Positions 53,908-63,897 of a DNA stretch of 64,000 nt are shown here, piece by piece. The notes beneath the pieces are model-generated. The model was not told where the DNA came from, searched no databases, and saw nothing but the letters and a program-made list of their open reading frames with translations. The DNA comes from Pelagerythrobacter aerophilus (lineage in GTDB: Bacteria; Pseudomonadota; Alphaproteobacteria; Sphingomonadales; Sphingomonadaceae): positions 1-64,000 of the forward strand of contig NZ_QXFK01000019.1 of the NCBI RefSeq assembly GCF_003581645.1, read 5' to 3'. Position numbers and translations under genes: made by a program. How positions within the stretch are numbered: position 1 is the stretch's first letter; each line of letters begins with the position of its first letter.

Positions 53908-56829
53908 TCAGAACCTGGCACCGACCGCGATGCCGTAGCGACGCGGATCGAGCGTGAAGATGTTGGTGAAGTTCCCCGAGCTGGCATCGGTCAAATAAAG
54001 GCCCGTCATCGACGAACTGTCGAAGATGTTCTGGATGAACCCGCGCACATACCAACGCTCGTCCGGGCCGTTGAGTTGGATCTGCGCATTCGCCTGAACG
54101 AAGGACTCGATCCGATTGACGTTGCCGTTGAAGACATTGCCGTACTGCTCGCCGGTCAGGGCAATATCGAAGCGCGGCACGAGCGTCATGCCGTTGGCGA
54201 ACTCGGCGGTATATTGCACGCCGACAGATGCCTTCATCTCCGGTGCCTGAGGCAGCTTGTTGCCCTTGATGTTCACCTGGACGCCGGGGCTGAGGACGGA
54301 GAAGCCCGTCGGCGCATTGGCGTCGAGCAGTGCGCAAATGCCGAATGCTCCGCTCGAAGCAATCCCGCTGTCGGACGGGAAAGCCTCGGGGCCGCGCAGG
54401 CCGAGGCCGGTATTGACGGTCGTTACGAACGCCGCCGCGGCGCCCGGCGCCGGGCCGGTGACGGCGCACAGCGAGCCATTCGAGATATCCTTGATGATTA
54501 CTGCGTCCGGATCGCCGCCGCCCGGATCGCGCGGGTTGGAGAAGAACTGATCGCCTGCCACCTCGGCATTGAGATAGCTGAAGGTCGCGTTGATCAGCCA
54601 CCGCGGGCTCGGGCGTATGATTCCCTCTATCTCGACGCCCCAGATGTTGGCATCAATTGAGTCGTTGACCGACGTGCGGGCAACGATGCGGCTGAGCTGC
54701 AAGTCCTTGTACTTGTAGTAGAACGCGGTCGCGTTGAGTTGCAAAGCACCATTGGCGAAGGTGTTCTTCGTCCCAATCTCGAACGCGTCGATGGATTCGG
54801 GGCCGAAACTCTCGTCCACATCGAACACAGGTGACAGCGGGGGATTTATGCCGCCCGACTTGTAGCCACGAGAATAGGACGCATAGAACAGATTGTCCGG
54901 CGTCGCCTGGAAGTCGAGCACGGCGCGACCGGTAATCTCGTCGAACGAAACCGACCGCTCCTGGACGATCTGATTGCCATCCGTGCCGGGATCGGCGTCG
55001 TATGAGCCTACGTAGGGTGAATCGAACGGGTCGCCGTCATTGCCGAACGGGTTGAGAAAGCTCGCGAGCGAGGTGCGGGCGGCTATCGACTTCTTGTCGT
55101 TGTTGTAGCGCAGCCCGCCGGTGAACTTCAGCCTATCGCTAATGTCGAAGTAGACTTCGCCGAAAATGCCGTAGCTGTCGAGTTCGAAATCTCGCGTATT
55201 GTTGCGGTACATCGATGTTGCGAGATAGGAGGGGGGTAGGGGCGCCGGATCGCCTTCTTCGTCTTCCGCAAACAGCGCCGAGAAGGTGCCAAGAATGCCG
55301 GTCGCGTAATCGAGACCGAACGAGTTCACGTAGTAGCTGTTCTCGAGGACCCTGGTGTTGGCATAGATCCCACCGAGCAGGAAGTTGAACGGCCCGTCGA
55401 AATCGCTGCTCAATATGGCTTCCGCCGACCATGATTTCTGATCGCCGTTCGAACGGTCGAACGCCAACGGCACGTCCGCGCAGAGCGCATGTCCTTCATA
55501 AGCGCCCTGACTGCCCTGACGATTGTCGGAGGTACACAGCTCACCGGTCGGCCCATTAGGGATCAGCGCCTCCGCGATGGGTGCGAAGTAAGCGTTCGAC
55601 CCCGGGGCACCGGTACCGTTCTGCGCAAGGAAGGCCAGTGTGCTCAGCGCAGTCAGGTAACCGGACCGGTCGAGTACGCCGAGATTATAGTCCTGACGGG
55701 AGTCGACCGAAGTTTCCTGATACATCCCGCCAACCGATAGGTTCAGATCGCCGAAGCGCTGCTCCAGACGCGCCTGCACCTGCAGTTCGTCGGCGAAATA
55801 TTCGGGCGTGAATGCGGTGCGGACCGTGCGCACATCGTTGGGCTCATCGAAGTTCGAGTAGCCGTCACCGTCGTCGGGATAGATGCTGCCGAGCCCCAGG
55901 GCTGCCGGGATGCCCTGGATGGCAAAGAGCTCCCGCGAACTCAGTACCGAGGCAAGTGTCGAGTCCGCATTGGCCTTGTCGAAGTCGAGCCGGGCGTTGA
56001 GACAGCCCAGAACACCCGTCGGATCGCGCTGACAAGCCTGCTTCTGGATGCGCAGGCGATTGTCGGTCTCGCGGAAGTAATATCCCATGAGATCGATCGT
56101 GGTGTCCGGCCCCGGCTCGAAGCGCAGGCTGCCGCGAACCGCGTACATGTCGCGGTCGTCGATCCGGCTGTCGTCGTAGAGGTTGCGGGTATAGCCGTCG
56201 CGATTGAGATAGAAGCCCGCGATCCGCACGCCCAGAACATCGCCGATGGGCAGGTTGATCATGCCCTTCGCCTTGATGCTGTTGTAGTTGCCATACTCGA
56301 GGTCCGCCGCCGCCGCGATGCCCGAGAGATCGGGCTTAGCCGTGACGACGTTGACCACGCCCGACGTCGCGTTGCGGCCGAACAGGGTGCCCTGCGGACC
56401 GCGCAGCACTTCGACCCGCTCGAGGTCGAAATACTCGGTCTCGAACAGGCGTGTTCCGAACAAGGGCGCGCCGTTGGTGTGGATCGCCGTCGCGCTATCG
56501 CAGCTCACACCGACACACAGATCGCCGATCCCCCGGATGGTGAAGCTGGCGCCCGTGAAGTTGCTCTTGGTGAACGAGACGTTCGGAAGCGTCAGTTGCA
56601 GGTCGCTGGCGTTCTCGATCTGCTGCGCCTCGAGCGCTTCGGCAGTGAACGCGCTGACCGCGATCGGCACTTCCTGAAGACTCTGGTTCTGGCGCTGGGC
56701 AGTAACGACGATGACGGGGCCGCCGGTCGCAGCGGCGACACCCTCGTCCGTGTCAGTTTCCTGAGCGTTAGCGGGAAATGCGAGCACACCGGCGCAAATG
56801 CCGGCAAGCAGGGTGGCCTTGCCCCTCAT
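53908..56829 (-). CDS. TonB-dependent receptor (no STN domain)
   Basis: This 973-residue outer-membrane receptor has a signal peptide (MRGKATLLAGICAGVLAFPA). A TonB-box region with VIVVTAQRQNQSLQEVPIAV follows, then a plug domain (SDLQLTLPNVSFTKSNFTGA, then FTIRGIGD and EVLRGPQGTLFGRNATSGVV). The large barrel ends in Phe (GIAVGARF). Its length and loop style fit the large FyuA/BtuB-like family common in sphingomonads. No partner genes for a specific substrate are adjacent, so the ligand is unknown. ATG 56829 is chosen; the upstream extension is not signal-like. Confidence 0.93.
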   Translation of the reverse strand: MRGKATLLAGICAGVLAFPANAQETDTDEGVAAATGGPVIVVTAQRQNQSLQEVPIAVSAFTAEALEAQQIENASDLQLTLPNVSFTKSNFTGASFTIRGIGDLCVGVSCDSATAIHTNGAPLFGTRLFETEYFDLERVEVLRGPQGTLFGRNATSGVVNVVTAKPDLSGIAAAADLEYGNYNSIKAKGMINLPIGDVLGVRIAGFYLNRDGYTRNLYDDSRIDDRDMYAVRGSLRFEPGPDTTIDLMGYYFRETDNRLRIQKQACQRDPTGVLGCLNARLDFDKANADSTLASVLSSRELFAIQGIPAALGLGSIYPDDGDGYSNFDEPNDVRTVRTAFTPEYFADELQVQARLEQRFGDLNLSVGGMYQETSVDSRQDYNLGVLDRSGYLTALSTLAFLAQNGTGAPGSNAYFAPIAEALIPNGPTGELCTSDNRQGSQGAYEGHALCADVPLAFDRSNGDQKSWSAEAILSSDFDGPFNFLLGGIYANTRVLENSYYVNSFGLDYATGILGTFSALFAEDEEGDPAPLPPSYLATSMYRNNTRDFELDSYGIFGEVYFDISDRLKFTGGLRYNNDKKSIAARTSLASFLNPFGNDGDPFDSPYVGSYDADPGTDGNQIVQERSVSFDEITGRAVLDFQATPDNLFYASYSRGYKSGGINPPLSPVFDVDESFGPESIDAFEIGTKNTFANGALQLNATAFYYKYKDLQLSRIVARTSVNDSIDANIWGVEIEGIIRPSPRWLINATFSYLNAEVAGDQFFSNPRDPGGGDPDAVIIKDISNGSLCAVTGPAPGAAAAFVTTVNTGLGLRGPEAFPSDSGIASSGAFGICALLDANAPTGFSVLSPGVQVNIKGNKLPQAPEMKASVGVQYTAEFANGMTLVPRFDIALTGEQYGNVFNGNVNRIESFVQANAQIQLNGPDERWYVRGFIQNIFDSSSMTGLYLTDASSGNFTNIFTLDPRRYGIAVGARF

Positions 56830-57088
56830 TCGTCCTCTCCTCTTGTCCAGTCGTCTGATGCGACTTGAACTGCAAGGAAAGTAAATCACGATACGCGCTT
56901 CTGGCAATAGGGTTACCCAGTAGAGCCGGTCGGCAACCCGGAAATTTCCGAATACGATTGCGCGGGGAGATGCAGAGAACGTAGCATTCCCCTACGTCAA
57001 ACGGTCTTGCACGCCGCCTGCAGCCTCGTGAAATTTATTCACTGTTGTTGCGCTCGGGAGACTAACGCTCACCCGAATTCGCGAAGAC

Positions 57089-58093
57089 TCACAGCAAAGA
57101 AGAGGTTTTTGCGATCTGCGTGATGCCGCGTTTGCCGTCTGCATTCCGGCCCAGTTGCACGATCACATCGATCACCGAGGCGGCATAAGCGATCGTGTCG
57201 GGCCGGGTGAGCCCGATGCCGGTCTGCATCACCATCAGCGCCAATTGCTCGAGCGCCCCGCGCAGCGAATTGGCGTGGATGGTCGAGAAGCTGCCCGGAT
57301 GGCCGGTATTGATGGCGCGCAGGAAGCTGACGCTCTCGGCGCCGCGCAGTTCGCCGAGCACGATCCGGTCGGGCCGCAGGCGCAGCGCGGCCTGGAGCAG
57401 TTCGTTGGCGGTCACCTTGGCTTCGCCCAGTTCGCCCTTGACCGCGACAAGGCCGACGCCGTTCTCGCCTGGCAGGCGCAGTTCGGGCGTGTCCTCGACC
57501 AGCACCACACGCTCATGGCGCGGGATCTCGCCGAGCATGGCGTTGAGGAAGGTCGTCTTGCCGGTGCTCGTGCCGCCGGAGATCAGGATCGTGTTTCGCT
57601 GCCGGATCGCCTCGCGCAGGAAGGCGATCGGTTCTCCCTGAGCATCGGGCATGGATGGCTGCTTCGGCTGCGCGAGCGGACCGGCGTCGTAAGCGTCGAG
57701 CGGCAGGTCGAGCCGGCGGTGACGACGGATCGCCATCGCCCAGTGGCGCCGCGCGGCAGGCGGCCCGCAGAACTGGATGCGCGCACCGCCCCATTCGCTG
57801 ACCGGCAGGGTCGCGCCGAGCAGAGGATGCTCGCGATTGATGCCCTGATGGCTGACGCGCGCCACCTGTTCGGCAAGGCGCTGGATCAGCATGTCGTCGA
57901 TATGCGGCGTCTCGATCCGCTGCATGCCGGGCGCGGCCGCGTCCTCGATCCACACCTCGCCGGGGCGGTTGACGAGGATCTCGGTCACCGTGTCGCGATC
58001 GAGCCATTCGCGAAACGGCGCGAGATAAGCGTCCAGATAGACGCTCCGCTCCCCGTCGGCTTCGGATTTCAGCGAGCGGATGTCGGCCACCAT
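57089..58093 (-). CDS. virB11: Type IV secretion ATPase VirB11
   Basis: This is the hexameric ATPase of the T4SS, 334 residues. Walker A is in ILISGGTSTGKTTFLNAMLG (about 165-180), Walker B-type VLVEDTPELRLPGE follows, then the Asp/His boxes LGELRGAESVSFLRAINTGH and PGSFSTIHANS. ATG 58093 is nine bases after the virB10 stop. It is the last gene of the virB series seen here. Confidence 0.95.
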   Translation of the reverse strand: MVADIRSLKSEADGERSVYLDAYLAPFREWLDRDTVTEILVNRPGEVWIEDAAAPGMQRIETPHIDDMLIQRLAEQVARVSHQGINREHPLLGATLPVSEWGGARIQFCGPPAARRHWAMAIRRHRRLDLPLDAYDAGPLAQPKQPSMPDAQGEPIAFLREAIRQRNTILISGGTSTGKTTFLNAMLGEIPRHERVVLVEDTPELRLPGENGVGLVAVKGELGEAKVTANELLQAALRLRPDRIVLGELRGAESVSFLRAINTGHPGSFSTIHANSLRGALEQLALMVMQTGIGLTRPDTIAYAASVIDVIVQLGRNADGKRGITQIAKTSSLL

Positions 58094-58102
58094 CGCCGTG
58101 CC

Positions 58103-59221
58103 TTATTTGACAGCCGGGACTTGCGAAAAGTCGAGATCGCGCGCGGTGAACACGCGGATCGGCTCGCCCTGGCGGACGCGGACCGTCGGGCCGATCTGGC
58201 TGTCCTGCTGCGCGGCAACGCCCGCTGCCGATTGCCCGGCCCCCCCGAGTATGACCGACGCACCGCCGCTGCCGATGGCCGATAGACCGCCGATGACAGA
58301 GAGCAGCATCGCCGAACCGAAACGCCGGAAGAAATGGCTGTCGACTTCGCCGGCGAGGCCTGTGGTCCCATCGAATCCGATCGCTGGAGAGCCGAGGTTG
58401 ACCGACGCGCCATCGGGCCGGATCAGCCGCGTCCAGATCACATAGGCGCGTTTCTGGCCGCCTTGCAGTCCGGATTGGTATTGCCCGACCAGGCGACTGC
58501 TGCGCGGGACGAGCACGCGCGTGCCGTCGAAACTGCGCACGTCCTGGCTCACCACGGCGCGGACATAACCCGGGACATCTGTATTGATCGCGGTTTCGAG
58601 GACTGCGGGGATAAGCGTGCCCTGCGTGACGGTGGTCTGCGGATTGACCATCGCCTTGGCCTGTGCGGGCGCACCACCGACGCCGCCGATGCGGCTGGCG
58701 AAGTCGGAGGCCGAACTGCCCGTTGCCGCCGCGGTCCCTTCGGTGCCGACCGGCGCAGCGGCAACCGCAGGTGATGCCGCGGCGCTCGCATCGAACACGA
58801 CGGTCGGACTGGCGTAGGGATTGCCCATCGGCGCGGGCGAGGCGCCGGGATCCGCCGCAAGGACTGGGGCCGGCGCCGGATCGGGCTGCGCAAGTCCGAC
58901 CGGGGCCGGCGCGGGTGTGGCAGCTGTCGGCACGGGTTGCGGCGCGGCCGGCGCCTGGGGAGCCTGCGCCCCGCCTATGCCCTCCGGCTCTCCCAAGCGG
59001 GTCGAATCCATCCCGATAAAGGTCGCAGCGCCGAGCAGGGCCACGATCGCAACACCGGCGGCGAGACCGAGCGTGTCCGACTTGCCCTTGCGCTGGGTTA
59101 CCGCAGGGAAGGCGTTGCGGCTTGCGAGATCGATGACCTCGGCCGATTCCTGCTCGCGCGGATCGACGTCGCTGGCACTGTCCCCGCTCTTGCGGGTCGG
59201 CAGACGCATGGCGAGGCGCAT
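58103..59221 (-). CDS. virB10: Type IV secretion protein VirB10 (TrbI)
   Basis: VirB10 spans inner and outer membranes in the T4SS core. The 372-residue protein has a cytoplasmic N-terminus and one membrane helix (about 50-70, LGLAAGVAIVALLGAATFIG). A Pro/Ala-rich periplasmic linker follows. The C-terminal TrbI domain has QTTVTQGTLIPAVLETAINT, then VRSFDGTRVLVPRSSRLVGQ and GFDGTTGLAGEVDSHFFRRF. ATG 59221 overlaps the virB9 stop. Confidence 0.95.
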   Translation of the reverse strand: MRLAMRLPTRKSGDSASDVDPREQESAEVIDLASRNAFPAVTQRKGKSDTLGLAAGVAIVALLGAATFIGMDSTRLGEPEGIGGAQAPQAPAAPQPVPTAATPAPAPVGLAQPDPAPAPVLAADPGASPAPMGNPYASPTVVFDASAAASPAVAAAPVGTEGTAAATGSSASDFASRIGGVGGAPAQAKAMVNPQTTVTQGTLIPAVLETAINTDVPGYVRAVVSQDVRSFDGTRVLVPRSSRLVGQYQSGLQGGQKRAYVIWTRLIRPDGASVNLGSPAIGFDGTTGLAGEVDSHFFRRFGSAMLLSVIGGLSAIGSGGASVILGGAGQSAAGVAAQQDSQIGPTVRVRQGEPIRVFTARDLDFSQVPAVK

Positions 59222-59994
59222 TATCGTTTCTCCCCTGCCCGGGCGAGCGCGGCTTGCGCGCGCTCCGCCATGGGCCGCTCGGGCCCCGTGTTGGTGAGGA
59301 CGGCGCTGTCATCCCCGGCGCGAAGGACGATCTCGCGCGGCACGCCGTCGACCACGATCGTGTCGCCGCGCACGGTGAAGTTCACCGGGCCTTCCGTCCC
59401 TTCGTGGTTCTTGACCAGGATCGCCGGAACGGCACGTCCGGCGGGCCAGGTAAGGAAAGTCGCCTCGCCATCATCGTAAGTGCGAGTCGGCAGTAGGCCG
59501 GCGTCGCCCTGAGCGGCCCATGCGAAGTTAAGCTCCGCCGGATCGACAACCGCGTAAGGGTCGGTCGCCGCCGCTACCTCGACCGCGTTCGGCGTCTGGG
59601 CCAGCTTCGGCTCCTCTTCCTTCGGCTCGTCAGGATAGGTGAATTTGAGAACGTAGAGCGGCTTGGCCCGCGGGCTCGCGACGAGATCGAACAGGTATGT
59701 GCGCTTGGTGGTTACCACCGTCATGTTGGTCGCGGCGGTGGGCGCCAGCGGCTTCACGAACAGGAGATCGGCGCGCTTGTTCGGCGTCACTTGCCAGGCT
59801 TCGGAATCGCCGATCGCGACGTTCTCTATCGCCTCATCCTCGCCAAACTGGATCGTCGCCTGGACTTTGGTGCGGCCTTCGATCGTCACGACTTGGGCGG
59901 GCTGATAAACCCGTTCGACCAAGCGAGGATCGTCCGCCGCAGCGGGGGTCGCAACGAGAGCAAGAGCGAGCGCAGGAAAGACCACGCGGTTCAT
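59221..59994 (-). CDS. virB9: Type IV secretion protein VirB9 (TrbG)
   Basis: VirB9 is the outer-membrane core component of the T4SS. The 257-residue protein has a signal peptide (VVFPALALALVATPAAADDP). The family core is VYQPAQVVTIEGRTKVQATI, then NKRADLLFVKPLAPTAATNM and VVTTKRTYLFDLVASPRAKP. The C-terminal conserved part is ATFLTWPAGRAVPAILVKNH. ATG 59994 overlaps the virB6 stop (ATGA). Confidence 0.95.
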   Translation of the reverse strand: MNRVVFPALALALVATPAAADDPRLVERVYQPAQVVTIEGRTKVQATIQFGEDEAIENVAIGDSEAWQVTPNKRADLLFVKPLAPTAATNMTVVTTKRTYLFDLVASPRAKPLYVLKFTYPDEPKEEEPKLAQTPNAVEVAAATDPYAVVDPAELNFAWAAQGDAGLLPTRTYDDGEATFLTWPAGRAVPAILVKNHEGTEGPVNFTVRGDTIVVDGVPREIVLRAGDDSAVLTNTGPERPMAERAQAALARAGEKR

Positions 59995-61160
59995 TTCAAG
60001 GTCTCCGATATTCGTTTCTGCGGCGCACGAAAGCGGCTGCCGATGCCGCTCGTGCGCGAAGTCGAGGAACTGAGCGGCTGCACTTGCGAACCGCCTTGCG
60101 TGGCCGAGACAATGCGGGTGTCGCGGCGCGTGGAGCTCTGCGCACCGGGGCCGATGTCGTTCGCGGCCATGCCCGGGGTAACCGCGCTCACTGCAATGCG
60201 GCGCTGCGCTGCGCCGGACGAAGCCGCCGGGCTCTGCGCGGTCACGGCAGCAGGCCGTGCAGCCGGGGGCGCGGAAGTCCGGCTGCTCTCGGCCTGGCGA
60301 TCCTCGTCGTTCCGCACGAGGCCGAACACACGCCAGCCACCCACCATGGTCCCCGCCACTTTGAGCGCCATGGCCATCAGGGCCACGTGCACCGCGCCGA
60401 TCATGAAGAAAGCGACCGCCGCCTGCGGATCGACCATGCCCGGCGTCGCCGAGAGGGCCGCTAGGATCGGGACTGCGAGTTCGAGCATGACGCCCCCGCC
60501 GAGCACCGCAAAAAGCGGCGTCAGCGCGAGCAGGACCACGCCCTTGAGCCAGCCGGTGAAGAGTCCGCGCGTCCCGTTGAACAAGGCCATGACGACGAAG
60601 ATCGGCCCCAGCGCGACGAGCACGGCCAGCCCGATCCGCGCCGTCACCAGCACGCCCACGGTCCCGAGCAGGAACAGCATCGCGCCAAGCCACAGGATGC
60701 CGGTCGGCGAGAATGCGCCGACGTCCTCCTGCCCCTTGGTCGCCTCCTGAACGGCGAGGAAGACGATGTCGATCTTCTGGGCGAAAACCTGCGTTGCCGA
60801 GCCGTCCGTTCCGCCAAGCACGCTTGCGAGCCAGTCCGGGGCGGAGAGCGCGAGGTTCCATACGACGCTCTGATACGCCACCCAGCTCGTCGCGAAGGTG
60901 ACCACCAGGCCGAGCGTGATCATGCGCGGGGTTACCGAACGAACCCCGATGTTCGAGCGGCCGAGCAGAAGAGAGATTGCGAAGAACGCGACGAACAGCG
61001 TCAGCGCAATGGTCAGCACCGGGGTGAGCGCACCGCCGGGAGCAAAGAGGCGGCCGAACGCCTGCGCAGTGAATTCGCCGGCCGTGCAGTCGACCGCCCG
61101 CAGTGCCGCTGCGACGCCGTTGCCCACCTCGGCGGCGGCCGCCTGGCAGGCGGCGCTCAT
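59991..61160 (-). CDS. virB6: Type IV secretion protein VirB6 (TrbL-like inner-membrane channel)
   Basis: This 389-residue polytopic inner-membrane protein has about six hydrophobic segments (e.g. VLTIALTLFVAFFAISLLLG, then GLVVTFATSWVAYQ and IGLAVLVALGPIFVVMALF). The VirB6-type central loop contains FNGTRGLFTGWLKGVVLLAL. The C-terminus is Ser/Ala-rich and charged. ATG 61160 overlaps the virB4 end. The family is divergent, but position and topology support it. Confidence 0.9.
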   Translation of the reverse strand: MSAACQAAAAEVGNGVAAALRAVDCTAGEFTAQAFGRLFAPGGALTPVLTIALTLFVAFFAISLLLGRSNIGVRSVTPRMITLGLVVTFATSWVAYQSVVWNLALSAPDWLASVLGGTDGSATQVFAQKIDIVFLAVQEATKGQEDVGAFSPTGILWLGAMLFLLGTVGVLVTARIGLAVLVALGPIFVVMALFNGTRGLFTGWLKGVVLLALTPLFAVLGGGVMLELAVPILAALSATPGMVDPQAAVAFFMIGAVHVALMAMALKVAGTMVGGWRVFGLVRNDEDRQAESSRTSAPPAARPAAVTAQSPAASSGAAQRRIAVSAVTPGMAANDIGPGAQSSTRRDTRIVSATQGGSQVQPLSSSTSRTSGIGSRFRAPQKRISETLK

Positions 61161-63586
61161 TCGGCGGCCTGGCGGAAGGGCACCACGTCGCCCTCCCCTT
61201 GGTCGTTGATTGCCGCCGGCCAACCATGTCCGGTGAGAGCGGGATACCATTCGGCGGGATTGTCACCGACTGCGGCGCGGAGCAGATCGAGCCGACGAAC
61301 CGAGCTTTCGCGGCCGGACAGAATGGTCAGCACCTCGGGCGCATTGGAGAGGTCGAGGCGCACCACCACGCTGGCATCGGGCTGGCGGACGAGGAAGCAG
61401 CGGCTGTGCGCGGGCAGGCTGCGGATGACGGCCAGTTCGTGCTGGGTGAGGCCGAAGCCGTCGCAGTAGTCCTCCGGCCGCGCGCGGGAGTTGGGCATGA
61501 AGACCATCGTCGCCGTCTGTTCGACCAGTGCGGTCGAGATGCGGCTCTCGAGCGCGTCGCGCGCGCTCTGGGTTGCGAAACCGACCAGCGCGTTGCGCTT
61601 GCGCAGAGTCTTGAGCCAGTCGCGAATACGCGCGGCGAAGACCGCATCGTCGAGCGCCTTCCACCCCTCGTCGATCAGGATCATCGTCGGCTGACCATCG
61701 AGCCGCTCCTCGATCCGGTGGAAGAGGTACATCATGACCGGCGTGCGCAGCTTGGGATTTTCCAGCAGCGCGGTCATGTCGAAGCCAAGCACGCGGTTCG
61801 ACAGATCGAGCCGGTCTTCGGCATTGTCGAACAGCCAGCCATGCTCGCCCTGCCCGATCCAGGCGGAAAGCCGGTCGGCCAAATCGCCCGCCTCCGGACG
61901 CCGGGCGCCTGAAAGCAATTCCTTGAAATGCCGCAAGCGGCGCAGCGAACTGTCGTTGCCATAAGCGGCGTCGACGGCCTGACTGACCGTCGCCAGCTCC
62001 TCCGGCCCCTCGGCATTGAGCAGCACCCCGAGCCAGTCGCGCAGGAAGGCGCGGTTCACCGCCGTGTCGGGCAGCGCGAGCGGGTTGAAGCCGGTCGGTT
62101 CCCCCGCGCTGATCCGGTCGTAGCGCCCGCCGATCCCGCGCACGAACAGCTCGGCGCCGCGATCCTTGTCGAACAGGATCGTGCGCGGTTTGAACTTCTG
62201 CGCCTGAGCGGCGAGGAAGTTCATCACCACCGTCTTGCCCGAACCCGAGGGACCGATGACCGAGAAGTTACCCAGGTCGCCATGGTGGAAGTTGAAGAAG
62301 AACGGGGTCGAGCTGGTGGTCTGCAGCAGCGTCACCGCCTCGCCCCAGTGATTGCCCTGCGCCTGCCCCAGCGCCATGCCGTGGAGACTGCCGAAGCTCG
62401 CCATATTGGCCGAGGAGATCATCGCGCGGCGCACAATATATTGCTCGTTGCCGGGGAACTGCGCCCAGAAGGCCGGTTCGAGATTGGTGTCCTCGCGCAC
62501 CGCGATCGCGCCGGTGTCGGCAAGCGCGGCGGCGCAGGCGGCGGTCGCCTCGTCCAGCCGACCGAGGTTGCGCTCGCGAACGAGCACGGTCAGGTGATGA
62601 TCCCCGAAGCCAACCGCGCCGTTGCCCAGTGCGTCGCGAGCGGTAAGCATGTCGGCGCGTTCGGCAGCGGCTTCCTCATCGGCGGAGCGCAAGCGGCGCA
62701 GCGCCAGATCCATCCGCTCGCGCGCGGTCTGCCGCTCGGCCGGCGCGTAGCTTTCGGAAACGACCATCTCGTACGGCAGCCGCAGGAGCCCATCGAGCAG
62801 GCCGGGCGAGGTCGCATCGGGATAGTCCTTGAGGCTCAGCAGCGCGGCGAAATCGGGTTCGCCAGAGCCGCGCAGTTCCATCGCATCGAGCCCGAAGCTC
62901 GCACGGCGATAGGGCAGCATCTGGCCAACATCACTGTCCTCATGCGGGCGGCGCACGGGGCGCATCTCGCCGTTGTAGAGCGCGGAGAGCAGCTCCAGCA
63001 GTTCGTTGTTGGCCTTGCCCTGCGGCCCCTCGTAGTCGCCGAGAACCGCGGCGCCGTAGGACTGGAGCGCGGCGACGAGCCCGGTCACCGCCGCCTTGAG
63101 CGAACGGATGTCCTTGGGATCGGCCTCGATCTCCTTGCGGCCGCGGCGGTTCCACAAGCGCGCCGCGCGTTCGGCGAGCCCGGCCTTCCCCCTGGCTGGC
63201 CGCCGGATCAGCGTGACGAACTGGTCGTTGACGAACAGCGCGCCCGAACCGAGCCGCTCCTTCCACCGCGCATCGATATGCCGGCTCAGCGTATCGTCGA
63301 ACTCCGCCTCAAGCTCGATCTCCACCCGACGCCGGATGACGTGGTGATACATCACGAACCGTGCATCGAGCGTCGAACGCAGCATGACCTCGCGCGTGGC
63401 GGCGTGCGCGTTCAGCGCATCGCTGTCCTCGGTCTCGAACAGGAGGCCGGGCACCTGGATCGCGGCCATGACCGATCCGTCGCGCAGCAGCATCGTGTTC
63501 GCATCGATCAGACCGGCGTAGGGCAGCCGGTCGCCGGCGCGAGTTTCCCTCGCGCTCCAGGCTGCGGCTCCGATCCACTTGCTCAT
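61157..63586 (-). CDS. virB4: Type IV secretion ATPase VirB4
   Basis: This large T4SS ATPase has 809 residues. The N-terminal CagE/VirB4 domain starts MSKWIGAAAWSARETRAGDR; the C-terminal ATPase domain has Walker A GPSGSGKTVVMNF and Walker B PTMILIDEGWKAL. Motifs ILFDKDRGAELFVRGIGG and VGFATQSARDAL fit the family. It starts 25 bases after the virB3 stop and overlaps virB6 by four bases. Confidence 0.96.
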   Translation of the reverse strand: MSKWIGAAAWSARETRAGDRLPYAGLIDANTMLLRDGSVMAAIQVPGLLFETEDSDALNAHAATREVMLRSTLDARFVMYHHVIRRRVEIELEAEFDDTLSRHIDARWKERLGSGALFVNDQFVTLIRRPARGKAGLAERAARLWNRRGRKEIEADPKDIRSLKAAVTGLVAALQSYGAAVLGDYEGPQGKANNELLELLSALYNGEMRPVRRPHEDSDVGQMLPYRRASFGLDAMELRGSGEPDFAALLSLKDYPDATSPGLLDGLLRLPYEMVVSESYAPAERQTARERMDLALRRLRSADEEAAAERADMLTARDALGNGAVGFGDHHLTVLVRERNLGRLDEATAACAAALADTGAIAVREDTNLEPAFWAQFPGNEQYIVRRAMISSANMASFGSLHGMALGQAQGNHWGEAVTLLQTTSSTPFFFNFHHGDLGNFSVIGPSGSGKTVVMNFLAAQAQKFKPRTILFDKDRGAELFVRGIGGRYDRISAGEPTGFNPLALPDTAVNRAFLRDWLGVLLNAEGPEELATVSQAVDAAYGNDSSLRRLRHFKELLSGARRPEAGDLADRLSAWIGQGEHGWLFDNAEDRLDLSNRVLGFDMTALLENPKLRTPVMMYLFHRIEERLDGQPTMILIDEGWKALDDAVFAARIRDWLKTLRKRNALVGFATQSARDALESRISTALVEQTATMVFMPNSRARPEDYCDGFGLTQHELAVIRSLPAHSRCFLVRQPDASVVVRLDLSNAPEVLTILSGRESSVRRLDLLRAAVGDNPAEWYPALTGHGWPAAINDQGEGDVVPFRQAAE

Positions 63587-63611
63587 AATCTCTCGACCCC
63601 TTCCAGGTCCG

Positions 63612-63896
63612 TCACGCGGCGTAGCTGTTGCAGCCCCAGCGCTTCCAGTTCTTCACCCGCGGACACTTCGAAACCTTGGTGATCCACAAGTCGAACACGC
63701 GCGGCTCGCGCAGGCACGCGAAATAGCCGATGCCGTGAATGACGAGCGCCGCGGGCAGCGCGAGGAAGCTGCCCGTGATCAGGAACAGCTCGGTCGTCAC
63801 CGCCGCGTTGATGATGAAGAAGTTGTACGTCACCCCCGCGAACATCTGCGGCCGCGTCAGCGCGCGGTGCACGGGATGGCGGACGAGCTGATCCAC
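63612..63896 (-). CDS. virB3: Type IV secretion protein VirB3
   Basis: This 94-residue small inner-membrane protein starts at GTG 63896 (MDQLVRHPVHRALTRPQMFA). It has two hydrophobic segments (GVTYNFFIINAAVTTELFLI, then FLALPAALVIHGIGYFACL) and the conserved end EPRVFDLWITK. It lies one base after the virB2 stop. Confidence 0.93.
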   Translation of the reverse strand: MDQLVRHPVHRALTRPQMFAGVTYNFFIINAAVTTELFLITGSFLALPAALVIHGIGYFACLREPRVFDLWITKVSKCPRVKNWKRWGCNSYAA

Positions 63897-63897
63897 C